From DAOTUB01 sp034437455 (lineage in GTDB: Bacteria > Chloroflexota > Anaerolineae > B4-G1): a DNA stretch of 13,459 nt. Position 1 is the stretch's first letter. Every line of letters starts with the position of its first letter. The notes under the pieces are model-generated. The model saw only the letters and a program-made list of their open reading frames with translations, was not told the DNA's origin and ran no database searches. The stretch lies in NCBI GenBank assembly GCA_034437455.1, contig DAOTUB010000037.1, positions 1-13,459 on the forward strand, given 5' to 3'. The position numbers and the translations under genes were made by a program. Positions 6,512 to 13,332 of this stretch are shown one piece after another.

Positions 6512-7756
6512 TTAATTCCCTGGCCCAACCTCATGTATCCGAGATTCCAGCAGCGCCAATCCTTCGGGATTCTCGGGCAGCGGATCGGATGAGCGGGCGG
6601 CGGGAATGATGAAGGCGTCTACGAGGTATCCTGATGTCGTGCCGGAGAACTCGCCCGTGATGACCACCACCATTTCGAGATGTGGGAGCACGGCGATACG
6701 CTGCCCCTTGTACCCCAGCGCGGCGTAGCCGCCATTGCCGAGCCGCCACCATTGGTACCCGTAATAGGGACCGGCGACGGATGTTGCGACCCAATCTGTC
6801 GGGATAATCTGCTGTCCATTCCAGACGCCGTCCTCCAGATAGAGGTAGCCAAACTTGGCCATCGCGCGCGGCGTTATACTGAGGCCACCGCCTCCAAAGG
6901 AGACCCCCTCGGGGGCAGACTGCCAGCTCCAATGCCTGGAAGAAACACCGAGCGGCTCGAAGAGATGCGTTCGGGCAAATTCCTGCGTGCTCATTCCCGT
7001 GGCTTCCTCCAGAACCGCGGCCAGGAGTTGTGGATCGCCCGTGCTGTAGTTGAATCTCGCTCCCGGCTCCGCGATCATGGGTCTGTCGAGCACGAACTGC
7101 TCCCAGTCGTTGCTGGACATCATCTGCCACAGGACGTTGTTCGAGGAACTGTAAGAGACCGACGACTCGGGCCAATCCAGGCCAGAGCGCATTCGCAACA
7201 GATGCTCCACCGTCATCGCTCGCTTGCGCGGGTCGTCATTCGCGACGACGCGGTCGGGGAAGAAATCCAGCACGTTGTTGTCCACATCCAGGTACCCCTC
7301 TTCGATGGCGATGCCAATCAGTGCGGAGAGAAAACTCTTGGTACAGGATAGCACAGGGTGTTTGCGGCTCTGGCGGTAAGGTACAAAGTAGGCCTCCGTC
7401 ACCAGATAGCCGTTGCGCACGATGAGCACGCTGTGAACCTCGGCGTCTTGTTCCGCGATGTAGTCAAACATTCTGACCAACACGTCCGAATCCATCCCCT
7501 GTTCCTCAGGGGTAGAGATTCTCAGGTCCCAGAAAGGGATGGGCGTCGGGGTCGGCGTTGGGGTCGAGGTGGGGGTCAGTGTCGGCGTCGGCGTCGCGGT
7601 AGTGGTCGATGTCGGCGTCGGTGATGGTGTCGGTGTCGAGGTGAGGATTGGCGTCGAGGTGGAAGCTGGCAAGGGGGTAGCCCCGGCGCAGCCTGTGACC
7701 AGTGCAACAACCGCGCCTAGAAGAAAAAGCCGCTTGAGGTACAAATCAATCACCAC
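6512..7756 (-). CDS. Lipoprotein serine hydrolase, beta-lactamase / class C PBP fold
   Basis: A 414-residue exported serine hydrolase of the beta-lactamase family (class C PBP/esterase-like). An N-terminal hydrophobic helix ends in the lipobox VTGC with Cys23, followed by a Thr/Pro/Ser linker (about 27-75) that places the enzyme away from the membrane. The catalytic SxxK motif is SCTK (Ser137, Lys140), inside VLSCTKSFLSALIG. YST at 237-239 occupies the usual YxN position, and GYKGQ near 348-352 may correspond to the HxG/KTG region. The GTG start overlaps the end of the upstream DUF6599-like gene by 11 bases and has GAGG 6 bases before it, suggesting coupled translation. The substrate cannot be assigned: esterase, D-amino peptidase or carboxypeptidase activity are all seen in this family. 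Resistance to beta-lactams should not be assumed. Confidence 0.9.
   Translation of the reverse strand: MVIDLYLKRLFLLGAVVALVTGCAGATPLPASTSTPILTSTPTPSPTPTSTTTATPTPTLTPTSTPTPTPTPIPFWDLRISTPEEQGMDSDVLVRMFDYIAEQDAEVHSVLIVRNGYLVTEAYFVPYRQSRKHPVLSCTKSFLSALIGIAIEEGYLDVDNNVLDFFPDRVVANDDPRKRAMTVEHLLRMRSGLDWPESSVSYSSSNNVLWQMMSSNDWEQFVLDRPMIAEPGARFNYSTGDPQLLAAVLEEATGMSTQEFARTHLFEPLGVSSRHWSWQSAPEGVSFGGGGLSITPRAMAKFGYLYLEDGVWNGQQIIPTDWVATSVAGPYYGYQWWRLGNGGYAALGYKGQRIAVLPHLEMVVVITGEFSGTTSGYLVDAFIIPAARSSDPLPENPEGLALLESRIHEVGPGN
7536..7665 (-). repeat. Degenerate hexamer repeat encoding a Thr/Pro linker
   Basis: On the + strand, this stretch is built largely of GTCGGC/GTCGGG/GTCGAG-like hexamers. On the coding strand it gives alternating Thr-Pro residues behind the lipobox of the serine hydrolase. 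The tract is imperfect but could vary in length by slippage in multiples of six without breaking the frame. Confidence 0.7.
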
Positions 7757-8636
7757 TCAGGGCCTCTGCCAGGAGCGCGCTGGCTGCTGCCCTGTCCATC
7801 TCGCCAAAGACCGCGCCCATCAGGTTGTCGCGCGCGTCGGCGGTCACCAGACCATCAACCTCGCCATTCTCCAACGCCGCCAGGCCTGCCGCTGCTGCCT
7901 CCGTGTTGGGATACTGTACCAGCAGCAATTGCGCTGCCGCGCCGCCGACGTCGTACTGCGCCAGGACGCCCTCTGTCTCCCTGCCCAATCCCAACAGATC
8001 CTCGCCGCCCAGCCACACCATGTCCTGGATAGAAATCTCCTCGCGGAAAAAGATGGCACTGCGCTCCACCAAGCCGTCGGGTGGCAGCAGGCCCACCAGC
8101 GCGGGCCGCTCTCCGCCGGACGGCAGCGCCTGCGAGATCGTCTCTGCAAAGCCCTGCAGGTCGGCGTCGTCCAATTCCTGACGGGCGCGCACCTGCACGT
8201 AGTAGCGATCCTGCCAGAAGGCAAGTCTTCGCCCCGCGTCGGTGTCGCCGTCGTTGCCGATGTCGGCCGGCGTGCCAGCGATACCAGTGGTGAAGAGGCC
8301 GTAGGCGTCGGCGGGTGTGGCCAATTGCCAGACCTCGATCCACAACAGATTTTCCGCCTTCTCGTAGCTCTGTACCGCGACCTGCTCAAAGCCATAGGCG
8401 AAGAATGCATCGGCCTGGCCATTCACCAGCCCGTAGATATTTTCGCTGTCAAAGAGTTCTACTTCACCGGTGAGCGTCCAGTCTGGGAAAGCGTCCGCGC
8501 CGGGGAAAACATCGGGCAGCGAGGGCGCTTCTGCTTGGCGCGAGACCGATTGCTTCCAGCACCCCGACAACAGCAGCGCGAAAACGAGCAGGCTCAGTGT
8601 GAAGAGACGCGCCTCGTGTTTCCTGTTCTCACACAT
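7746..8636 (-). CDS. Lipoprotein, likely DUF6599 family
   Basis: A 296-residue predicted lipoprotein: a hydrophobic signal ends in LLSGC with Cys26. The segment with LFDSENIYGLVNGQADAFFA (from about 61) followed by YGFEQVAVQSYE resembles DUF6599 proteins, which have a characteristic 'NG-A--Y--YGF' core and unknown biochemical function. No catalytic motif stands out, and apart from the lipobox Cys the mature chain is cysteine-poor, so it is not itself an Fe-S protein. A strong GGAGGAG (8641-8647) precedes the ATG, which overlaps the end of the DUF362 C gene by 8 bases; its own end overlaps the hydrolase gene by 11. The tight packing suggests it acts at the outer membrane face with its neighbours. 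The DUF6599 assignment is from memory of the family pattern and is moderately secure. Confidence 0.8.
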   Translation of the reverse strand: MCENRKHEARLFTLSLLVFALLLSGCWKQSVSRQAEAPSLPDVFPGADAFPDWTLTGEVELFDSENIYGLVNGQADAFFAYGFEQVAVQSYEKAENLLWIEVWQLATPADAYGLFTTGIAGTPADIGNDGDTDAGRRLAFWQDRYYVQVRARQELDDADLQGFAETISQALPSGGERPALVGLLPPDGLVERSAIFFREEISIQDMVWLGGEDLLGLGRETEGVLAQYDVGGAAAQLLLVQYPNTEAAAAGLAALENGEVDGLVTADARDNLMGAVFGEMDRAAASALLAEALSGD

Positions 8637-9576
8637 GGATCTCCTCCAGCTTGACGTTGTCGAGATCCATCCTCCCCAGGCCCATATCCGCCGCCGCCTG
8701 CACGTAGGCGATGTCCGCCCCGGTCAGGTCGAAGAGAGTGGCGGCGTAGGCGTCGGCGGCGACAATGTCGTGGCTGGCGATGATCGTGTCGGTCTGCTGC
8801 ACGTCGTTCAGGCTGCCGCCGGTCGGGCCGTGGTCGACCAGGATGCGCACGGCATCCACCACGGTCAGGGTCGGGCGGACCAGGCTCGCCAGGTCGGCGG
8901 CGCGTTGGCCCAAGTTGCGGTGCATCTGGTTTGGCTCGGTGATCACGCCGAGCAGGTTCTTGATCCCCAGGCTCAGGCGGGCCAGCGAGTGGTGCTTGGC
9001 GATGGGCACGTCGATCAGTACGTCAGCTTCGAGCATGTCCCGGTACACCTCCCACTCGGTGATGTCCCGCCCTTCGGGGATGGCGGTCTGGGCGAACTTG
9101 ACGGGACTCATCACCTCCATCTCGCCGCCGGCCGCCCGCACCGCCTCCCCGATCCCGCTCACCGCGTAGGCCGATTCCGCCGTGCTGCCGCCGAGCGGGG
9201 TGTCCATCACCCGCACCCGCCGCGCCCCGGCCCCCAGGCAGAGCGCGACCAGCGTGGCGACGACGGCGGGATTCGTCGTGGCCGCGTACTCCGGCGGGTG
9301 GTAGTCCACGCAGATGTTGGGCTTGACGATCACATCGTCTCCAGAGCGCACAAAGCGTTCGATGCCGCCCAGCGCAGCGACGGCGGCCTTTGTGATCGCC
9401 GCCGGGTCGCCGCCCCGGGCGACGGACAGGTAGGCCTGGTCGCCGGTAGGGGCGGATGATTGCTGACGAGTAGTTTCGATGGGTTGGGCCGTGCAGCCCG
9501 TCCCCAGGAGCGTCACACCGGCAGCCGCCGCGCCGGTCAGTTTGAGAAATTGTCTTCGGGTCAGTTTTGTCGTCAA
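8629..9576 (-). CDS. DUF362 domain Tat lipoprotein (paralogue C)
   Basis: A 315-residue DUF362-family protein of unknown biochemical role, predicted to be exported folded by the Tat system and lipid-anchored. The signal TRRQFLKLTGAAAAG (6-20) leads to LLGTGC with Cys28. Family-type motifs include VKPNIC at 84-89, TNPAVVATLV at 101-110, PIAKHHSLARLSLGIKNLLG at 191-210, VVDAVRILVDHGPTGG near 239-254 and HDIVAADAYA at 269-278. It lacks the long Thr/Pro linker of the other two DUF362 proteins here and is clearly more divergent from them. The start is TTG, supported by GGAGGT (9583-9588) at 6 bases, and it overlaps the upstream stop as TTGA. Many DUF362 proteins elsewhere carry or neighbour 4Fe-4S domains; here the Fe-S partner is encoded separately three genes downstream. 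Confidence 0.92.
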   Translation of the reverse strand: MTTKLTRRQFLKLTGAAAAGVTLLGTGCTAQPIETTRQQSSAPTGDQAYLSVARGGDPAAITKAAVAALGGIERFVRSGDDVIVKPNICVDYHPPEYAATTNPAVVATLVALCLGAGARRVRVMDTPLGGSTAESAYAVSGIGEAVRAAGGEMEVMSPVKFAQTAIPEGRDITEWEVYRDMLEADVLIDVPIAKHHSLARLSLGIKNLLGVITEPNQMHRNLGQRAADLASLVRPTLTVVDAVRILVDHGPTGGSLNDVQQTDTIIASHDIVAADAYAATLFDLTGADIAYVQAAADMGLGRMDLDNVKLEEIHV

Positions 9577-10709
9577 AGAGTTACCTCCACTAATTCGATT
9601 GCATCCAGGTCGTTTGTACCCAGGCCCAACTCGGCGCCATTCGCCAGCCAGGTATTGGCCAGGTTCGTTGCGGCTGTAGGGTCAAGCTCTTCGGAGGCCA
9701 TCACCTCACCGAGTATCTGGAGACCGATCGTGTCGTGCGCGACTGGATCGAAACTCGCGAGGATCGAACTCCAGGTCACGGCCTTGTTCCAGTTTCGCGG
9801 ACAGACGGTCAGCGCGTCGCCGATGATCAGCCGGGTGTGATCCCGGATCGGCGACAGATTGTTCAGTTCGGCGAGCGCGCGCTCGATCGCGGGCCTGTGA
9901 AACCACTCGGGTCGATCAAAGTTACCATAATGGTTCTTCATCGCGAAGGTCACTCCTGAAGAACCGTGCTGTTTGAGAATGGGCATATTGATCAAGGCGT
10001 CGCAATCCAGCAAAATCTCGCTCAACCCGATCTCGGTATCCATGATCGTCCAGCCAGTTGTATAGTTGAAGCCAGATCCATAACAGCGCACGCCTGCCCC
10101 ATCCTCGTTGATCGGATACCCCGCGCGTTCCAGTTCACTGGTGGATCGATCAAAGATGACGATCTGCTCAGCCGGAACGCCTATCTCCTGGAGACGCTCA
10201 GTCACGGCCATGACCAGCGGGATATGCGTCCAAAAGCTGCTCTGCTGGATGGTATTGACCTTGATCGCGATCCGCTCGCCGGGGTCGAACAGGGACGCCC
10301 AGGCTTCACCAGCGTCGTTCAGGCCGGTCAGCTCCGTGATAGAAGCGTCGAGCATCTGCCGGATCGCCTCCGGCGCCAACGTGTCGCCGTCCCACACGCC
10401 GGCGTGATGGGCGTACACGACCTTGCTCAGCTCGGCGGAGGGCGTGATGGTCGGCGGGGCAGTAGGAGCGAGGGTCGACGTGGCCGTGGGATCGGCGGGT
10501 TGCGTCGCAGTCGGTTCGGCAGTTGGCCCGGCGGTGCGGGTGGGCGGCAACGTCGCGGTAGCGGTTGGTGGGCTGGTTGACGTGACGGTCAATTGCCGGG
10601 TGGGGCGACATCCGGCCAGCAGACCGGCCGCAGCCGCCAGCTTGATAAACTCGCGCCTGGATATTCCACGCGCATCAGGGTTTTCGTTACAATTCTGTTC
10701 TCTCGTCAT
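9573..10709 (-). CDS. DUF362 domain Tat lipoprotein (paralogue B)
   Basis: A 378-residue DUF362-family protein. The Tat signal SRREFIKLAAAAGLLAGC (17-34) combines a twin arginine with a lipobox (Cys34), followed by a Thr/Pro/Ala linker (about 41-92). The folded domain begins with VVYAHHAGVWDGDTL (97-111) and continues with FDPGERIAIKVNTI (141-154), a DCDALINMPILKQHG segment (235-249), FAMKNHYGNF (255-264), LIIGDAL (294-300) and DPVAHDTIG (321-329). It is closely similar along its whole length to the DUF362 A protein two genes upstream, indicating duplication. AGGAAAA lies upstream of the ATG. It follows the deaminase gene after a 60-base gap that holds a hairpin and a TATAAT box, so it may begin a second transcription unit. 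The function is unknown; the conserved His-His and Cys positions could bind metal, which is inference. Confidence 0.92.
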   Translation of the reverse strand: MTREQNCNENPDARGISRREFIKLAAAAGLLAGCRPTRQLTVTSTSPPTATATLPPTRTAGPTAEPTATQPADPTATSTLAPTAPPTITPSAELSKVVYAHHAGVWDGDTLAPEAIRQMLDASITELTGLNDAGEAWASLFDPGERIAIKVNTIQQSSFWTHIPLVMAVTERLQEIGVPAEQIVIFDRSTSELERAGYPINEDGAGVRCYGSGFNYTTGWTIMDTEIGLSEILLDCDALINMPILKQHGSSGVTFAMKNHYGNFDRPEWFHRPAIERALAELNNLSPIRDHTRLIIGDALTVCPRNWNKAVTWSSILASFDPVAHDTIGLQILGEVMASEELDPTAATNLANTWLANGAELGLGTNDLDAIELVEVTL

Positions 10710-10733
10710 CCGTCTGTTTTCCTGTGGCTACAG

Positions 10734-10739
10734 ATTATA
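10734..10739 (-). promoter_or_regulatory. Possible -10 box upstream of DUF362 B
   Basis: A perfect TATAAT on the minus strand, about 25 bases before the ATG of DUF362 B, behind a T-rich tract. No good -35 lies at the usual distance. It could start a separate transcript for DUF362 B and the genes after it. Confidence 0.35.
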
Positions 10740-10774
10740 TCAAAAAACGCTCAAAAAGTTTAGCCAGAGCTAAA
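10740..10774 (-). terminator. Candidate weak intrinsic terminator after the deaminase gene
   Basis: On the minus strand TTTAGC-TCTG-GCTAAA (10774-10759) forms a 6-bp stem that includes the deaminase TAG stop, followed by CTTTTTGAGCGTTTTTTG. The T-tracts are right for an intrinsic terminator, but the stem is short and AT-rich. Partial read-through into DUF362 B is likely, splitting the block into two units of different expression. Confidence 0.45.
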
Positions 10775-11282
10775 GTCTCGTCAAGGTTTCCGCCCAGTCT
10801 CGCATAGGTCCTGGTGGACTCTGGGATATGTACTTTTCAAAGAGCTGGATGCTTTCCTCTCGCAGCAGCCCTCCTATGATGCTGGGGAGTCGGTATCCAG
10901 GTATGTCCTCTTCTTTTCTGATCCATTCCTTGATCAGAGCGACGCCCCCATCTCCTGGCGACTCCAAACCATAATAGATCTCTCCCAGGAAGAATGACAT
11001 AGCCGCGCCCATACACATCAAACACAGCTCGAGATTGGTGAACAGCTTGGCGTTGCGTCGCTCTTCCAGAGATAGCCTCAGCCTGTCGGCGTTTTCCAGG
11101 GCGACCAACTCGGCGTGACCCAGAAAGCGTTTCTCACGTCGTTCCGAAGCAGCCGCACTGGAGATGATTTGATCGTCGAGGACGACGATGGCCGCGATGG
11201 GGAATTCGCCGAATGCATCAAACGCATCGGCAGCCAGGGCCAGGACGTGCCTCATATAGTGCGCTGGTTTTTGCCCGGTCAT
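10770..11282 (-). CDS. CDA-fold nucleoside/tRNA-type deaminase family protein
   Basis: A 170-residue protein of the cytidine deaminase-like superfamily, the zinc hydrolases that include TadA, guanine deaminase and dCMP deaminase. The zinc/proton-shuttle motif HAE is at 56-58 (GHAELVALENADR), and the second zinc motif is LCLMC with Cys87 and Cys90. The usual Pro before the first cysteine (PCxxC) is replaced by Leu. FPIAAIVVLDDQII (27-40) matches the strand that precedes HAE in the family. No export signal is present, so it is probably cytoplasmic, unlike most of its neighbours. It overlaps the DUF362 A gene by 4 bases (ATGA) and has GGAGGT at 11292-11297. The C-terminal half (about 105-170) is longer than I expect for TadA and is not recognised. 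The substrate is unknown; tRNA, a nucleobase or a pterin-like compound are all possible. Confidence 0.85.
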   Translation of the reverse strand: MTGQKPAHYMRHVLALAADAFDAFGEFPIAAIVVLDDQIISSAAASERREKRFLGHAELVALENADRLRLSLEERRNAKLFTNLELCLMCMGAAMSFFLGEIYYGLESPGDGGVALIKEWIRKEEDIPGYRLPSIIGGLLREESIQLFEKYISQSPPGPMRDWAETLTRL

Positions 11283-12397
11283 CCCAGGTTTACCTCCACC
11301 AATTCCATATTATCGAGGTCATTGGTACCCAGGTCCAATTCGGCGCTGGTCGCCAGCCAGGGGATGGCTAACTCTTCCGCCGCCGCTGCCACTGTATCGT
11401 ATTCTTGGGTGGTCATCACCTGGCTGAGCCATTGGAAACCCATCGCGTCGTGGGCGACCGGATCGAAACTCATGAGAATCGAGTCCCCTTTCACAGCCTC
11501 GAACCAGCCGTGTCTGGAGATCGGGCAAACCTCCAGCATGTCGCCGATGATCAGCCGCGTGCGCTCCCGGATCGGAGACAGGGCATTCAGCTCGGCAATC
11601 GCCTGCCCGGTTCGCGGACGGTGGAAAGAGGCCGGCTTGTTAAAGGTACCAAAGTGGTTCTTCATCGCAAAGGTGAAGCCCGAGTGGCTGTGATTTTTGA
11701 GGATCGGCATATTGATCAACGCGTCACAGTTCAGCAAGATGTCGCTGAGCCGGATGTCCGTATCCAGGAGCGTCCAGCCTGCCACGTAATCGGTGGTCTC
11801 ATAGCAACGCACGCCCGGCTCATCCTGGTTGATGGTGTAACCAGCGGCTCTTAGTTCGTTGTTACTCCGGTCAAAGATGACGATCTGCTCGGGCGGGACG
11901 CCCACGTCCTGGAGACATTCCGTCACGGCCATCACCAGGGGGACGTGCGTCCAATAGTCACTGGTTCGAATCGTGCTGACCTTGATGGCGATTCGCTCGT
12001 CGGGATCGAACAGGACTGCCCAGGCTTTGCGGGTATCGTTCAGGCCGGTCAGTTTCGTGACCGAGGCGTCGAGCATCTGCCGAACGATCTCGGACGCCAA
12101 TGTTTCGCCCTCCCACACGCCGGTGTGATGGGTGTGCACGACCTTACTTGGCACGTCGGGGTATATTTTGATAATTTCCGACCGAGGGACGGTCACGACG
12201 GGCCGGGCGGCAGACGTGGCAGGCGGATCGGGTGTGGGAGTGTGAGTCGGCGCAGATGTGGGGACATTGGTTGGCGCACTTGGTCGCCGAGTAGGCCGGC
12301 ATCCGGCCAATAAGCCAGCCGTCGCCAGCTTGAGAAAATCCCGTCGGGAAATGCCTCGCGAGCGGGCGACGTCGTTACGATGGTTCACTTTTTTCAT
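11279..12397 (-). CDS. DUF362 domain Tat lipoprotein (paralogue A)
   Basis: A 372-residue DUF362-family protein. The Tat signal SRRDFLKLATAGLLAGC (17-33) ends in a lipobox at Cys33, followed by a Pro/Thr/Ala linker to about 70. Domain motifs parallel those of paralogue B: VVHTHHTGVWEGETL (86-100), FDPDERIAIKVSTI (130-143), NCDALINMPILKNH (223-236), FAMKNHFGTF (243-252), LIIGDML (282-288) and DPVAHDAMG (312-320). I chose the ATG at 12397 because AGGAGGAG (12404-12411) stands 6 bases before it; a TTG 11 codons earlier (12430) is open but has no such site and would add residues before the Tat signal. With this start the gene overlaps the paaX-like gene by 23 bases. The function is unknown. Confidence 0.92.
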   Translation of the reverse strand: MKKVNHRNDVARSRGISRRDFLKLATAGLLAGCRPTRRPSAPTNVPTSAPTHTPTPDPPATSAARPVVTVPRSEIIKIYPDVPSKVVHTHHTGVWEGETLASEIVRQMLDASVTKLTGLNDTRKAWAVLFDPDERIAIKVSTIRTSDYWTHVPLVMAVTECLQDVGVPPEQIVIFDRSNNELRAAGYTINQDEPGVRCYETTDYVAGWTLLDTDIRLSDILLNCDALINMPILKNHSHSGFTFAMKNHFGTFNKPASFHRPRTGQAIAELNALSPIRERTRLIIGDMLEVCPISRHGWFEAVKGDSILMSFDPVAHDAMGFQWLSQVMTTQEYDTVAAAAEELAIPWLATSAELDLGTNDLDNMELVEVNLG

Positions 12398-13223
12398 TGA
12401 TTTCTCCTCCTGTTTTGTAAATGGTATCAAAAAAACGGTTCGCGGGCCTGGCGAGAGCCTCTAATAACGCCTGGAAAAGCTGTTGGGCGGAAGAGCGGGG
12501 CCAACCCTGGGGCAGCAGAGAGGGCGGCAAGGCTGGGTCTTGGAGTGTGATGGCGACAAACTCGAACAAGCACTGGAGACGGACGGCAAAGCATTCCTCA
12601 TCGCAGATAGCGCCAGTCTCGAAACGGCGCAGGACCGGCTCGTACCGGGCGATGTAGGTCGAATAGCGGTCTCTGATCGCGGGAAGCTGAGGCCAGACCT
12701 GGGCCACCAGCTTGGATGGATCACTTGGCCCCAGATGCTCGGCTCGAAAAATCTCCAGATACTGCCACACGCCAAGTTCCTGCCATTTCTTTTCAACCCG
12801 GGATGTGAGCGTGTGCGGAGAGATCCAGGTGCCGGGAACAAGCGCGCCAAACCCCCAACTGTTGAGCGCGGAGCGCAGCGCGTCTCGACGCTTGCGGCGT
12901 CTTTCGGGGATCGAATAGGCCACCACCGTCCATCGTCCGTCCCATCTGTCTCCAGGCGGGACGAGAGCGCGCTCACTGCCCCAACTGACGTTTCTCAGCC
13001 CCAAATCGGTCAGCCGGTAGAAACTGCGCCGCCCCAGTCGTCGGCTCTGCAAGAACCCCTTGCGCTGCATCCGCGAGACGAGCGCCCGCACGGCTCCGGC
13101 GCTAAAGTCCAGGGCAGCCATCGCCCGGATCAGACTGCCGATCCAGATCTCGCCTCCGCGTGGCAGCACGTGGCTTCCATACAGGGAAAAAATGATCGTG
13201 TGCGAATTTATCCGCGCGCCCAA
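12375..13223 (-). CDS. PaaX-family transcriptional repressor
   Basis: A 282-residue regulator of the PaaX family, whose best-known member represses phenylacetate catabolism and is relieved by phenylacetyl-CoA. The N-terminal winged-helix region (about 8-80) includes SAGAVRALVSRMQRKGFLQS (41-60) and RRSFYRLTDLG (66-76). The central and C-terminal parts show family-typical WDGRWTVVAYSIPERRRKRR (94-113), LVPGTWISPHTLTSRVE (128-144) and a helical end with RFETG. The start is TTG, supported by GGAG at 13230-13233 with a 6-base spacer. It is the first gene of the minus-strand block and overlaps the next gene, so it is likely an autoregulator of the operon. No phenylacetate-degradation gene is present, so the effector is probably different. 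The gene symbol is left blank because function differs across the family. Confidence 0.9.
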   Translation of the reverse strand: MGARINSHTIIFSLYGSHVLPRGGEIWIGSLIRAMAALDFSAGAVRALVSRMQRKGFLQSRRLGRRSFYRLTDLGLRNVSWGSERALVPPGDRWDGRWTVVAYSIPERRRKRRDALRSALNSWGFGALVPGTWISPHTLTSRVEKKWQELGVWQYLEIFRAEHLGPSDPSKLVAQVWPQLPAIRDRYSTYIARYEPVLRRFETGAICDEECFAVRLQCLFEFVAITLQDPALPPSLLPQGWPRSSAQQLFQALLEALARPANRFFDTIYKTGGEINEKSEPS

Positions 13224-13332
13224 TGGTTTCTCCGTTGTGCCGTTTCTCTACATCCAAAATATAACAACTTTTACCCGGTCGTTGAAATGACGTTATATAT
13301 ACTACGAATCACTCGACATGGTTCATTTTTCA
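13224..13332 (-). promoter_or_regulatory. Likely promoter/operator region of the PaaX-DUF362 operon
   Basis: This 109-base AT-rich gap separates the paaX-like gene from the inverted repeat. It contains TATATT-type boxes on the minus strand (near 13258-13263) and a TATATATA run near 13293-13300, but no clear -35 partner. Since the regulator leads the operon, its own operator would be expected here; I could not identify a convincing dyad. Confidence 0.35.

Noticed and set aside
6512..7756. Antibiotic-resistance beta-lactamase
   Set aside because: The fold is shared by esterases and peptidases. The motifs after SxxK deviate from class C beta-lactamases, and the context is a redox/lipoprotein operon.
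7539..8654. A 371-codon open frame on the + strand over the DUF6599-like and hydrolase genes
   Set aside because: It begins inside the Thr/Pro-coding hexamer repeat, has no family motif, and runs opposite two genes with lipobox signals and good ribosome-binding sites.
12398..12430. TTG start giving 11 extra residues for DUF362 A
   Set aside because: The AGGAGGAG at 12404-12411 lies inside this extension and is ideally spaced for the ATG at 12397, which also gives a normal Tat signal.
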